The notes beneath the pieces were generated by a model, which was not told the DNA's origin, searched no databases, and saw nothing but the letters and a program-made list of their open reading frames with translations. A stretch of DNA of 64,000 bases from Punica granatum (Eukaryota; Streptophyta; Magnoliopsida; Myrtales; Lythraceae): positions 27,873,391-27,937,390 of the forward strand of contig NC_045129.1 in NCBI RefSeq assembly GCF_007655135.1. Direction: 5' to 3'. Numbering within the stretch: the stretch's first letter is position 1; each line of letters starts with the position of its first letter. Of this stretch, positions 26,701-39,735 are shown piece after piece. The translations under genes and the position numbers were made by a program.

Positions 26701-29066
26701 TATTATACCTAGCCTCGGGATGCGAGGAAAGAGTTGGCGTAGTGACTTGAGAATTGGAAGACTCGGTTGCACAGAAGTTATCCAAAAAAGGGAGCAACGG
26801 GCAGTTGGGGAAGATCAGCTTGCATGGGCGGTTTCAAATGGCTTCTCTGACTTGGCACGGGTGTTTCCTACTCCCAAGCGGCTGTTGAACAAGCCAGTGA
26901 AGTTTCGTGCAAAACGAACAAGTAGATTTTCTCAAAAATACAAATAAAAACCGGTAAAAACTGGAAAAATCTGCTAAGAGAGAAAGGAGAGAAGTGGCAG
27001 TGGTACACGGTTGAACGTCTCTTGGCACGCGACCACCTTGTCACTGGAAAGAGTGAGGGTCGTGAAGGAGCCTTAGAAGGTAATGGCACGACTCGCCATG
27101 GTCGTGGGATGGGAAAACAGGCCTAGGATCCAGAAGTGGCGGTGGAAACCTGGTTACGTACTATTTCTATGCTGAACTAAAACGCTGGGCTCGGGGTCTC
27201 AAATGCTAAAACTAAGCTCGAAAATGAATTCGGGAGGCTGAATACATGTGAGATATGAAGTTTGGTTGAAATGGTTCGAGTTGGGTGGCGGTCGCCGGAA
27301 AACATTTGAGTTTTTCGGCAATTTCAGCCTTGAACAGGGCTGTGCTTGGGCTGAACGACCAAGGTTGGTTGCTGGAGTTTGAGAGGATTTTAGAGGTTCT
27401 CCTAAAGTGAGAGAGCTTGAGAGAGAATGAAAATTTTGTTGTTATTAAAGTGTCTTGCAATTAGGCACTTATAGGATGCCTTAATAAGCCAAATTAGTGA
27501 ATTTAAGTGCAATTAAGGGGAGGATCAATGGACATCCGAATTTTTTAGGAGGATTAGGGTGGGGAAGTTGTCTTGTTGAGTGTGGGGAAAGGAAGAGAAG
27601 GGAAGTGAGAGATGATGGATGAGAGATGTGTAAGAAAATATTTTGAATTTGGTGGATGATGCTCATTTGGCTTCTCCTTAGAGAAGAGCCATGGCTTCTG
27701 GCTTGGGCTTGGCTTGGCTCGGCTTGGCTGGCTGGAGGGCCCTACTTGACTAGGAAGAAAGCCGGAAGAAGATCAAGGCTCGATTGATCGCACGCTTGAA
27801 CGACGAATTATCAATGTATGCGTAAATACGATTTTAATGAGCCTAATATTGACATGCTTCATGTAAGTAAATGCTCGGGTGGTCCGGGGACTCAAAAGCC
27901 AGTTTTGCTTTGTTTGGATGATCTGAGCGAAGTTGACCATTTCCGTCGCCTGTTCATGCCTATGCGTGTTGTACTGCTTGTACTGGAGTGTTTTCTGGCT
28001 TGGGCGGAATGGTTGACTCGTTGACTTCAGCCGAAGATCGCTAACCAAAGATGTCCTAGGAATCTGTGAACGGGGTTCTCTCAGTGTTTCCTAAGTGTTC
28101 TAATGTGTTCGGAGACCACTACGATCTTCGTTTGTTGAAAACGAGTCCCGAAGGCTTGTTGGGAGGCGTTCACGACCATTAAAACGTCACTCAAGAGATT
28201 GGTATAGTTTGCTTGATCCAAGCCGAAATGATTTCCCAGGCTCTAGGGATTGTTGGGAGTGGGTGGTGCAGAGCTCGAACATTAACATTTCCCCGAATGA
28301 GCTCTGAGAGCAAGATTCCGTGTGAAAAGGGCCTTTTTGCTGCCGGAACGGTATTCGAGAAACCTAAATGGATTGCACAATGCGATCAGGGTTTATCTCC
28401 CAAACCCTTGAGGTCCTTGGGATTGATTGGCGTAGATTTTGTGCACTAATGGTTCGTTAAAAGGGTCTTCGGCTATGTTTCTGTGTAGAAATGACCCCTT
28501 TTTCCGAGTTAGGACCCACTCAAGAGATCATGATAAGTTCCGAAACACAGTCTGAAACCTGTTCCCTAGTCCTGGCGACACTCGGGTGTATGCAGGCCTG
28601 TTTTCAGGTGCCGTTTATTTGTTAGTGGAGCGGACGTCTCGGGAGTCCTGTTATGAAGGTGTCTATGAACGTTCAGGGACGCCCCGACTTAAGCAAAAGA
28701 CCTCTGAAATGTGGTCGAAAGTGCCATTGGTCATTTTGGCACCAAGAGGGATTTTTAGAGTCCCATATTGGATACCTTTTGACGCTCTGGTGATCCGACG
28801 GTGAATAGTACCACAATGCCGACTTCTGTCGTTTTGAGGTTTGCTGCTTGTCTACTCCTTTCAGTTGTTCGTCGCGACCCTCTGGTTGTCCTAACTTCTC
28901 CTTTGTAGTCCATGCTCTCCAACTGCGTGTTTGCCCCTGTTGGTCCCCTTGTGAATAGTGACCTGAGCCTGCACTGGGCGTTCCTCCGTCTTGTTTGTCG
29001 AGTTGTGGTCAGGGTCACTGTTAGTGTTCTCTATCGGAGCCGATGGGCCGAAATTGGGTGCTGACA
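23791..29066. mobile_element. Long non-coding LTR-like element, copy 1 (5,276 bp), inside Tat integrase
   Basis: It starts TGTACGACCCGAATTTC and ends GAAATTGGGTGCTGACA, with canonical TG...CA termini. The flanks are GTCAT (23786-23790) and GTCAC (29067-29071), a 5-bp target duplication with one change. The host integrase frame joins exactly across it, which proves both borders. Inside there is no gag-pol sequence and no second copy of the start, so it is best read as a solo LTR of a retrotransposon with very long LTRs. Copies 2-4 share the start region, the 'CACGCG..ATGCAACGCGG' segment and the GCTGACA end where present. Confidence 0.8.
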
Positions 29067-29500
29067 GTCACGATAATATGCTTGTAGTGGAAGTCAACGT
29101 GCAATCAACTTAGGTAGCACTCCAACATGGTCTTAAGTACGATGAATATAATGAGGCCATGATGACCGAGTTAGACGATCTCGATGAAGAAGGATATGAG
29201 CTTTGCAGCACATGAACGTTTAGAAGAGAGGAATCATTTCATCTTATAACAAGCAAATAAGGCCGAAAGCTTTCTTTGTTGGGGACCTAGTTTGGAAAAC
29301 AGTGCTCCATATCGGCCAAAAGGATAATACTTTTGGTAAATGGTCGCCTAAATTAGAGGGATCATAGATTGTGCATGATATCTTACCTAACATGGCCTAC
29401 TGGCTAAAGGACCCAGGGGTCGGGTTCATAGTTGTTACGTTAATGGGCAGTATGTCAAGAAGTTTTATCCTACTATATGGGATACCCGAGAGGTAGAAGC
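29067..29500 (+). pseudogene. Gypsy integrase remnant, C-terminal part
   Basis: The reading picks up right after the inserted element with DNMLVVEV, then AYNKQIRPKAFFVGDLVWK and a KWSPKLEGS block, the usual C-terminal domain of plant Ty3/gypsy integrase. It ends in a YVNGQYVKKFYPTMW-like phrase near 29430-29480. The first five bases GTCAC are the target duplication, one base different from the GTCAT before the insert. A few stops are present. Confidence 0.82.
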
Positions 29501-29739
29501 AAATTAGGAAAGTTCTAACTAAAGGCAGAAACACGGCCAACAAAATAGAACATCGAAATAGAGGCTGGCCTCGAGGCCGCCAAATGTTCAAACACCAACA
29601 ACAAAACATAAAGTTAAAGGCTAACCAATGGCCAAATAGTCTGAACTAAAGAGGAAACAACAACAAAAAAATCACAGGCTGATATTCAGCCTAAATACTA
29701 GGAAAGGACGTAATAAGGTTATCAGGGCTGTAAATGTTC

Positions 29740-30975
29740 ATCTTCAAGGGTAGCCAGTTTTTCTCTAACCATGTGAGGCCAGGCCAGCTTCTAGCCTCTC
29801 CCTCTCTGCAAGTAAAGTTGGTCTCTCGCCCGCTAAGGAACGAAGTGCTTCAAGTCTAACCATGAGGCTAACCTCGGTGGACTTGCACTCTTCATCAACC
29901 ATTTTTAGCCTCTCTTGAATAGCTGTCAGTTCTTGCTCCAGCCTGGCTACCTCTCTCTCACACTCAGCCCTTGATGCCCTATGCCCCTCGAGCTTCCTAC
30001 CAACTTCTTAGGCTATAGCGCTGGCCTCATCCCATGTGTTCAGCAGGCTCAAACTTGCGCATGATTAGTAAGATCAAACTGGAAGTTGTGCGCAGTAGCG
30101 ATCACCTGGCTATACAGCAAACTAAGTTCATTCTTTAGCTAAGCAGGAAGCTTGGGGAGAAGGGATAGCTTCCCAGCAATAGCCTCAACGGTAACAAGAT
30201 CTATCCTCGTGGCAGCCTCAGACATGTTTGCCTTGAAGAAAGTCACCAAAGCATCCCCGGCCTTTCCAGTTTCAACGAGACCAGGGGCTGAAATAATAAG
30301 GGCCTAGTTGGTTTTGGATGTGGCCTTAGACACCTGCAACAGCAGTTTGAGCTCCTCCGAGACATCGCGCGATATCTTAGCAGAAGAAAAGGAGGCTACT
30401 AAAGTAGTAGGAGTATGATAGGCAAGATATATTCAATAACCAACATATTGGAGATAGCAGATGTTGTTTATGGCTCAGAGTGATGCCTAGGTGTTACTGG
30501 AGGAATAACTGGAGTGGGCTTCTGAGGGACATATTGGTTGGTCACAACATCATCAGTTCTTGGCGTCTCAAGGGTTTGTCTCTCACTGGCAATCCTCTCA
30601 CTACTAGCCTCTTCAACTAAAAGTTGTGGGGTCCTTGGAGATAATTCTAACCCTTCATCACCATCATCATCATCATCAATATCCTTCATATCCAAGATGC
30701 TCATAATCAGCCCTATAGTTCCAATTCATGGATCAATGACTGATAAATGAGAATCACGTACTTGATGGTTACTCCAGGAAGTGTGTGAGGCAGCACTCTT
30801 ACTGGAGACTTGAGAACTCCCTCTTGCCTCTATTTTTTCTTGTTTTCTTCCTTAGGGTCTCTGCAACAAACAATGTAGTGTTATATTAATGACAAAAGAT
30901 TGAGAAACAAACAACCAAAGGGTAAACTTACAAGATTTAAATCGGCCTAAGCATCGAGAGGTCGATTCCGATGTA
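29740..30975 (-). pseudogene. Antisense accessory reading frame of the Tat element, coiled-coil protein
   Basis: Read on the minus strand, opposite to pol, the region encodes an acidic low-complexity segment (DIDDDDDGDEGLELSP at about 30660-30690), then EELKLLLQVSKATS near 30340, ANMSEAATRIDLVTVEAIAG near 30200, and a long heptad-like stretch with EREVARLEQELTAIQERL, EECKSTEVSL and LLAERERLEAGLAS at 29790-29980. The last block is a strong coiled coil. Upstream, GTAAGT at 30931-30926 and TTGTTGCAG ending at 30861 could bound a 71-nt intron. Stops and a frameshift break it. Antisense accessory genes between pol and the 3' LTR are known from Tat-lineage plant elements; their role is not established. 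Confidence 0.6.
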
Positions 30976-31467
30976 TGTCCCACTATTAAATCCGGAAGTG
31001 GGGACTTATGGTTTTAGTTAATTTTGAAGATAATCGTGAAATAAGTTTTTGGAATTGGTATGGTTCATGATTAATAAACTAGCAAGGCCAGGTTATGAAA
31101 GAAACTTCATTCTTTAATATGCTATTACACGAACATCAATTTAAGCTACTACTAATCGGAGTTGCGAGATATTTATATAGACTAGTAAACATCAAGAGCG
31201 ATCATACTATTTCTTTTTCAAAGCTAATCTCAAGTTAGTCCTACCGGATATTGAACTTATATATAACAAGGACGGCCCCCATTCAAATGATAGGTCGGGG
31301 CGTAAACATAGAGCTACCCATAAATAACCAAAGACCAACACTTAGAGGCACTTCAAAGGAATAATCTCAATGAAGACGTAAATTCACTAGTTTTTACCAT
31401 ACTTACTAGAACAAATGATTCAACAATTTGTTGTTGATGTTTTCAAGATTAATTGGCATTAAAAATA
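30976..31467. other. Unassigned flank between Tat remnant and Mutator-type element
   Basis: No gene-like sequence is seen. This is where the 3' LTR of the Tat element would be expected, but no matching copy was found near 16.0-16.8 kb, so it is not called an LTR. The last nine bases (31459-31467) are the left target duplication of the next element. Confidence 0.4.
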
Positions 31468-33391
31468 AGGCAAATGTCTGAAAAATCAATTACTTTCATG
31501 AATTCCTCGATTTACCAATTTTTTAAATTTTGACATGAAAAATCACAACGTTTACTTCTGTTTCCATGATCTTCTAATCCACAAATTGGACCGTAAAAAC
31601 TGTTGATGTAGTAGACGGTTGCCTACTTAGATGGCATGCCACAATCTTTTTAACATAAAAAATCACATAGTTCGCTTTTTTTCCCTTATCTACCAAAACA
31701 TCAATAACTTTGAAAAATCACATAGTTCAGTTATGTTCCATCATCTATCAAAATATGATTTCTTTCAAAAATCATATATTCCAAAATATGATTTCTTTGA
31801 ATGATTATAAGTTTGAATTAGGGACTTATATATATATATATATATGTTGATTTAAATGATAAAAGAATTTTTAACAGAAAAGAAGTGTTAGAACAGTTAC
31901 AAGTTTATCATTTGCAAATCAAAAGAATATCAATATATGTTATCACATTCAGTAATACAGGAATTTAGACATATTATATTGGAAATACAATAACCATGCC
32001 AAAATGATCATTCCAACAGAACTTGTGCACACGAACATCTATAAAATTTTGGCACGGTTATTTAGCATGGTTTGAACTTGTTAGACATGGGGACCAATTA
32101 CTTTAGCATGGTTCAACTTATTTTGAAACGCTTACTTTGACATGGTTCATGTACATATAGATTTCTGGGACTGATTGTTATTAAATTTTGATAACGTAGA
32201 TATGATGAAAATGTTGAAGATAGAAATTCATCGTATTTGCATTATCAAAATTTAATACATAAATTACAAACATAAAAAATTGAAAAATCCTAAAATTCAA
32301 AAAAAATTTATGTGCAATAACAAAAATAGTTGAAGAACTTACTTGGACGGCCATCCACGTAAGCAAAAGAATATCAATAGATGTTATCACATTCAGTAAT
32401 ACAAAAATTTAGACATATTATATTGTAAATACAATAACCATGCCAAAATGATCATTCCAACAGAACTTGTGCACACCAATATCTATAAAATTTTGGCATG
32501 GTTATTTAGCATGGTTTGAACTTGTTGGACATGGGGACCAATTACTTTAGCATGGTTCATGTACATATAGATTTTTGGGACTGAATGTTATTAAATTTTG
32601 ATAACACAAATATGATGAAAATGTTGAAGATAGAAACTCATCGTATCCGCATTATCAAAATTTAATACATAAATTACAAACATTAAAAATTGAACAATCT
32701 TAAAGCTCAAAAAAAATTTATGTATGATAAAAAAAATAGTTGAAGAACTTACTTGGACGGCCATCCATGTAAGCAAAAGAATATCAATATATGTTATCAC
32801 ATTCAGTAATACAAGAATTTAGACATGTTATATTAGAAATACAATAACCATACCAAAATGATCATTCCAACAGAACTTGTGCACACCAGCATCTATAAAA
32901 TATTTGTATGGTTATTTAGTATGGTTTGAACTTGTTGGACATGGGGACCAATTACTTTAGCATGGTTCAACTCATTTTGGAATGCTTACTTTGGCATGGT
33001 TCATGTACATATAGATTTCTGGGACTGATTATTATTAAATTTTGATAACGCAGATATGATGAAAATATTGAAGATAGAAATTCATCGTATCGGCATTATC
33101 AAAATTTAATACATAAATTACAAACATAAAAAATTGAAAAATCATAAAGTTCAAAAAAAATCTATGTGTGATAAAAAAAATAGTTGAAGAACTTACTTGA
33201 ACGGCCATCCACGTAAGCAACCATCTGCCACATCAACGCCTTAACGACCACTTCAGCAATTTTTACAACTAATTAATGGATTAGTAGATCAGATAAATGG
33301 AGGTAAACGTTGTGATTTTTCAGGCCAAAATTTAAAAAATTGGTGATCGAGGAATTTTATGATAGTAATTGATTTTTTAGGCTATTTCCCC
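31468..33391. mobile_element. Mutator-type non-autonomous element with internal tandem repeats
   Basis: The long inverted ends of about 200 bp share AAAAATCAATTACT, then CCAATTTTTTAAATTTTG, then AAAAATCACAACGTTTAC. The flanks are TTAAAAATA (31459-31467) and TTAAAAGTA (33392-33400), a 9-bp target duplication with one difference, as expected for Mutator-like elements. The centre is filled by three tandem repeats. There is no transposase. Confidence 0.8.
31921..33218. repeat. Three tandem ~440-bp repeats
   Basis: Unit starts are at 31921, 32365 and 32775, each beginning AAAAGAATATCAATA. The spacings are 444 and 410 bp and the third unit is about 443 bp. The middle unit lacks a block of about 34 bp around CAACTCATTTTGGAATGC that is present in units 1 and 3. 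Each unit carries the same short minus-strand open frame, which is a by-product of the repeat. Confidence 0.88.
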
Positions 33392-36300
33392 TTAAAAGTA
33401 CTGCAAAACCGTAGCTTAGATTGGATAGATTTTGCATCAACTTGGTTAAGCAATCGTGGGTGTACGGACCCAAATTTCGTCTCATTGGGGCCAGCATGCG
33501 TGCGCACAGTCACACGGCTTGAGAGTGTCCACCTTCCCAGGGGAAGCGTGCCGAACGTGCGTAAGAAGAAGTAGTCACTGCCTGTTTATGACCCGGAGAT
33601 CGAGGATCGGTGAGTTATTCGGGTCTAGAGGTAAGGATAAACCTAGTTTGCTAAGGCAAGCGGTCTGCGAAATCGAGGATATTGAATTCAAGAGTTTTAT
33701 TTCGTGCGGGCCCATATCCCGCACGCCTTGTTGGTACTCTAATTTGTCTAAAGTTTGTCGTTTTTAGTTTATTTATCTCATGGATTAGGTTGCGCTTGTC
33801 TTGCTCGATTTGACGTCGTAAATTTGTTGAGAAGCGATCAATTCGGGCCGAGAGCCTCGAGAAAAGGGTAACCCTTGCGTCAAAGGTTTAGTTTGCCGTC
33901 ATAGCGTCATGTTTTGCCAGGCCATGATGACCGGTTCTCTGCGCTGGCTGAAACAATAGCATGTAAGGCTTACTCATCCCTAAGGAGCATAGATTGACTC
34001 GAATGGTTCAACACTAGACCGTTCACTCACCGACCGGGATCATTACATGAATGAATATACAATTAAAATCTTCGCAATATACTCTCAATATAAATACAAA
34101 TTACATCAAGCAGCTCCCACTCCGTTTGCATTAGCCCATATTCCTCTTGCACTCACCGTAAGTTTGAAAGACCGGAATAGAAACTAATACAATGCAAGGC
34201 TCATGAGAGCCGGGGTTGGGTCCGACCAAACGAACGAATCCTAGGGGAACCGAACAGCCCTCGAGATTTTCACGGGATTGGTCGATCTCCCAGGTGGTTA
34301 TCTGACATTGGCTCATGCATCCCGACCCAAGTCATCCTCAGCCTGGATACTATTCGGGTTGAAACGGTGATTCAAGATTAGACTCTGTACCGCGATCGGG
34401 TTGCGCGCGTTCGATGTGTGGAGGCATTGGACCTAGTGATCGATGGTTGAAGCATTGAACCCCATGTTGATCATGCCCTAATGATTCGGGCTCGAACCGC
34501 AAATACAGACAAGAACAGATAAGAAACAAATAAAAATAGAGAAAATAGACAAGGTGTGAATTGGTCACCGCGTTTACTTGATCGGCCATGCGCCGCCCTG
34601 AAGGGTATGTAGTATTTGGCTTTGCTTATAAATGACTCAATGGACAGGATGTATGTCATCAAGCCTAGGTATATGGGTTCATTTTAAGTTTATCTGTTTT
34701 ATGATACTGACCGATTAACAGATTATGAACGAAGCGTGTTTTTCCAGAATCGTATAACCTATGGTTTTGTCTGCCCATTCCAGTGTGTTTAATTATGTCG
34801 AGTTCGAAATTAATATGTTTTTGTGTTTTAACATAATCTAAACACAAACTTAGGAAGGTGGGAATGCGAAATCCCACGATGGTGCCAAGACCCCTACTCT
34901 CGATTGCGGAGGAACTGGGAAGCCTTTCCCGCTCGCATCTCTAGTCCAAGTTCCTAAATGCCCGAATAAATATTAGAATGACGGAAACACTTCGGTCGGA
35001 TAAAGAGGGCTATGCAGATAAGACTGCGCTTACACGGGCTGCCCGTCTTGACCCATGGCTTAGAGTGTTTCGAACACTCTAACCCTAGGGTTTTCGGTAA
35101 ATCATAAACTGATCGTCGTGCCCTTGAGTTGAAAAAATAGTTTTGTGAAAGGAAAACAAAGATTATGTGGTGTGGGCAGTCGAGGCCAGTAGCTGGTGCC
35201 GACCAATCCTTTGGATATTCCAGGGGGTGTGGACCTTGAAAGAGCCGAGAGATCAGTCAATCCACCGAAAAGTGGTTCAAGAAGAACTATGACATTTCAA
35301 CTCGGGTCACCTCAAATCGGGCCCAGACTCAAGTCAGGACACGCGAGTCCTTCCTGGATGCCCATGCTAGCGGACCACATGTCTCAGTATTTCACTAAAA
35401 AATTATGGTTTTGAAAAAGGAGTGATTACCAATTCATAATTTATTGACACGATTATAAATTAATGGTCAGTTCATGCAATTTATTTAAATGTCAAGTGGA
35501 TTAATTAGTTGAGTGGTTCGTTCCATTTACTACGCGCGCATGCAATTAATTAATTTAATGGATTAACTAAGTGATTTTGGATTTGTGGATTTCGAACCAT
35601 TGAATCAGTTATTGAAGAGCCGTCCGATTAGAATTCTAATCCCCGTTCGTCTCGATTTTTTAAAAGGACTCGCGACATGAGGACTGTGACGGGTCTTCAC
35701 AAGCCAAGGAGGCTCGGTCAAGGATGGCCAAGAGCCTTTTGGGCCCATGTGGGCCCAAGATGGTTCTCAAGACCCGAGACCGTGCAAATTTCGTATATAA
35801 CATGTTAAACGATTGGCCAATTGTCAATTTGGCATTAGCACTGACATCGAAATTACACAAAAACCAAGAAACGAAGTCAAATCGAGAGAATGAGGCCACC
35901 ACTTGACCTAAAGTGGTCAAGGGATTCTCGGCCATTTCCCCAAGGGAGTGGCCGAGAGGCTCATTGACCCATCTCGGGTCTCGTGTGGCCTCCTCGTCCC
36001 AATTTTAAATGTTTTTCGCATTCTCCAATCATCAAACACGATAATAAGTAAGTATACACTAGGCCAGTACTGCCATGATAAACGAAAATGCACAAAAATA
36101 CGAAAATGAGCCGAATCGAAAACGATGAAGATGTCATGGACCTAAGCTGGGTGGCCACACCCTTAAGGGCTGGTCAAGACCTCATGGACCTGGCACGAGT
36201 CCGAGGCAGTCTTCTCAACCTCGGTTCGCATGCAACATACATGAATACTGTGCGCACCTGAATTTCATCTCGTCGGGGCACGCGTGCGCGCGCCTAATGC

Positions 36301-38439
36301 AACGCGGCTTGGGAGTGTCCACCTTCCTGGGGACGCCCGACGGACGCACTTGAGAAGGAGTCGCCACTACCTGTTTATGACCCGAAGGTCGAGGGCCGGT
36401 GAGTTGCCCGGGTCTAGGGGTATTGGATATACCTAGTATGCTAAGGCAATGGTCTACACGGAACTGTAAAATTCCGAATTCGGGAGTTCTATTACGTGTG
36501 GGCCTATATCCCACACCATAAATTCGAAGATACACTCAGACCGTCCACTCTCCGACCGGGATTCTTATGTGAATAAATGTACAACATAAGCCCTTACATT
36601 GTTATCTCAAATAAATAAAAATACAAATTACGATGACTGAACCCCGATCGGTTCGCGTTTGGTTATTTTTCCACTCGTGCTCACCATGTGGTTTGGAAAA
36701 GACTGAAAATTAAATTAAGATGCGCACTTGGTGTATGGGGCATTAGACTCCGTGATCGACGGTTAGAGGCGCTGGACCCATGTGAATCATATCCTAGGGT
36801 GGTCAGGCTCGACCCACAGGAAAAGCATATAAAACAAGTAAAGACAGAAGAAGGAAACAAAAGACGGACAAAAAAAGATAAGTTACATGTTAATGTCGGA
36901 TTTACATGATTTATCAAGTTTGTGTGGGTTTTGAAAAAAATAAATTCAAACACTACAATGCACAATCATGGGCATGTGCAATCACATCAAGGCTTAATTT
37001 GCCTGTTTTAAATCTAAGTGATCGTTTAAGCCGGTTTTGGTGCATTTAATTGATTGGAATCCGATTCGTGTGTATTTCATTCTTATTCCAAACAACCGAT
37101 TTTAGTCCGATTCTTTAAAGTCAAGTTCGTGGTAAAGTCAGTTTGAATCACACCCCGATTTTAATAGTCTGAGTTTAACGACTAAATTGATTCTTGTTCT
37201 TTGAATAAAAATGCAATGTCATCCATAAAATTAACGGGTCATGTGATAAAATGAGTCTTAAGCATGCCTCTAAGTCTGAAATTTGTACCTTCCCTAGGGT
37301 ATGACAGGAGGGTCATGCGAGGCTTGAACCATCTACGAACCGAACCCCGAGCAAGATGGGTAACGTCACCTCCATCACGGGCATGTGCAGCAGCACCATA
37401 GCAATGTTAGTAGCCATGGTTAAGCTCCTCGAGCTCGAGGATTTCTGACCTAAAAAAGGTAAAGAGGAACCAACAAAAAAAAATAACGATGCAAAGAGAT
37501 AGGTATCACCACAGAAAAGAAGCAAACGGTGGAAAGAATCGGGAATGAAAAAAAGGATGAAGGCTTAGCTTAGAGGTTTGGCGACAAGGAGCTTGAGGAA
37601 GAGCAAGACAATATTCGTGATGCCCGGAAGGGACTTGGGCTGAACTCAAATGCAAGAAAAGCAAAAAGAAAATGAACAGCACGATAGAACTATAAGCAGA
37701 CCAAAGGAAAATAAAGAGAGCGAGGACAAGAAGAGAACCAAGGCAGAACACTTAGCTTTGGTCTGTGCTGCCGTCTCCAACTTGCTGGAGTGTCATAGCT
37801 GCTTAAGGGACTCCCGAGGGCTTCCAACTACAAAATAAAGTGAAAGAAAACAGAAAAAAGAGGAAAGAAAGCATGCTGGACACTGGAGAACTCCACTGGC
37901 CCGAGAGATGCAAGGAGTGCACTTGTGGTTGGCTCGGGCGTGAGGATGAAGAGAGGCCGCTATGGCTGCCGTGCACGGTGTACCGAGCTTGCTGGAGGAT
38001 CCCTAGACGAGGATGAGGGTGGTGCTTGGCAAGCTGAAACCTGAGCTGGTGCCCGAAAAGGGAAATAAAACCGTAAGAGTAAATGGAAACCCGAGAAAGC
38101 TCAAGGAACCCTATTGACCTGAGCTGAAACAATATGGAGGAGACTTCAAACAGAAAAACGGACATCGCCAATGGACTCAGGAGGTCAAATACGTGTGGGA
38201 TATGTAGTTTGTTTTTATTTTGGGTTGATTCTGGAAGCGGTCACCGGAAAAACCGAGAAAACTCGAGGAAGGTGCTGCTACTGGTCAGAGCTGGAACGAC
38301 GTGCTGGAGGCTTCAAATGGTGAATCCTACCTCACCAATGGATTTAGAAGGTCATAAATAGGTGGGATACGTGGTTTGTTCAGGGTTTGGATGAAGGTGG
38401 ATGGGTAGTTACCGAAAAACGGCATTTTTCCGACAATAA

Positions 38440-38990
38440 CGGTTTTTTTTTTCTGCTCACTCTCTTCTCCTCTCCCATTCTGAACGAATTCCCTCTATTT
38501 TCTCTTCCTTCCCTGTCGAAAGTTTCTGAATGAATGCTGAATCCCTTGAGGGTGTGGCAAGACCGGAAAGAGTATCCTAGATTGGAAAATTGCGCAAAAA
38601 CGGAAAAGCGGTTTTATGAGCTCTTTTCCCTTCTTTTTCTACAGTGTACCTGGCCGAATTTTCCTTCTTTTTCCCTCTTTTCTGCTGAATGGAAGTGTAA
38701 TGAATGAGGGGGAGTGGCAATACAGGAAAGTGGTCCTAGATCGGAAAGCGGTGCAAGACGGGAAAGCCGTTTATGAACTTTTTTCTTTCTTTCTACTGCA
38801 CAGCTGAATTTGGACGAATTTTCTTCTTTTTGAGTGATTTTTTCTGCTGAAAATGAATGTGTAATGAATGAGAGAGAGTGGCGAAGGGAAGGAGGATTCT
38901 AGATCGGAAAGTGGTGCAAAATCGGGAAAACGGTTAATGAACTTCCCTTTTTTTTTTCTTCTTGCTGAACCTATCCGAATTTTTTTCATT
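38440..38990. repeat. Tandem ~150-bp units inside copy 3
   Basis: Three units share AATGAATG, a 'GTGGCAA..AGGAAAG' segment, 'CCTAGATCGGAAAG(C/T)GGTGCAA' and 'GTTTATGAACTTTT'. They start near 38520, 38695 and 38860, and a weaker fourth copy follows near 39030. The units are diverged and AT/GA-rich. Confidence 0.6.
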
Positions 38991-39529
38991 ATTCCCTCTC
39001 AAATGCTGACCGAATTCAATCCATTTCTTTGCTGAAAGGATGAGAAAGAATGAGGTAGGAAAGAATTTTGAATTGGCCAGTGAATGGATGTGATTGAAGG
39101 CCATTAAATTCGGTCAAATTGGAGAAAGTTGCTGCCTTCTTCTTTCCCTTATCATGACCGGATTTACTTCTTCTTTTTGCTGAAAATGAATGGGAGAAAG
39201 GCAAGCTAGGAAGGCAAGTAATCAATAGAAATTGAAGGCATTGAATACTAGTCAAATAAGTGATAGTCTCGGCTATAAAGAGAAGGAACCAAGAGAAGAA
39301 ACTCGGTTATGATGGGATGGAAATAATGAGGTTTAAATGGCAAGCTTGTAAAGAAGAAAGTGGAGTTGGAAATATGGTTCAAGAATAGAAGGAAGAAATC
39401 GAAAATGGAAGAAATGTTAATGGGGAATAAAAGGAGAAAAGTGACCAAATGTAGAATAAAATAGGAAAGAAGAGACTTGGATGTGAGTTAAAGAGAAAAA
39501 TTGATGGAAATGTGCTAGATTAGAAAAGA

Positions 39530-39735
39530 ATGGGATTAATTTGCAAAATGGAATAAAGAATGGGGCTAGTTTGGTGAAAAATAAAAGAATGGGGTCAAAT
39601 TGTAAATAATGAAAGAATGGGGTTAGTTGGTAAATAAATAAAAGTAATGTGTTAGTTTGCAAATAATAAAACGAAAAGGCCTAGATTGTAAATAAAGAAA
39701 GAGAATGGTGTTGGTTCGCAAATAAAAATGGGAAA
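39530..39735. repeat. Minisatellite of ~30-45 bp units inside copy 3
   Basis: The phrase AAGAATGGGGTTAGTTTGCAAATAATAAA recurs in variant form about five times. The units differ at several positions and in length. Confidence 0.6.

Larger units (their letters stand above)
16807..29500 (+). mobile_element. Decayed Ty3/gypsy retrotransposon, Tat-type, split by a later insertion
   Basis: The gag, protease, reverse transcriptase, RNase H and integrase remnants follow in the Ty3/gypsy order on the plus strand. They are broken by many stop codons and frameshifts. The coding series is interrupted inside integrase by a 5,276-bp element at 23791-29066 and resumes at 29067. The Gag style and an antisense reading frame after pol point to the Tat lineage. 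I could not identify the two LTRs, the primer site or the target duplication, so the true ends are unknown; the left limit is where Gag-like sequence starts. Confidence 0.8.

Noticed and set aside
32181..33220. Three similar minus-strand open frames of 61-69 codons
   Set aside because: They repeat with the ~440-bp tandem unit and have no match outside it; treated as a by-product of the repeat.
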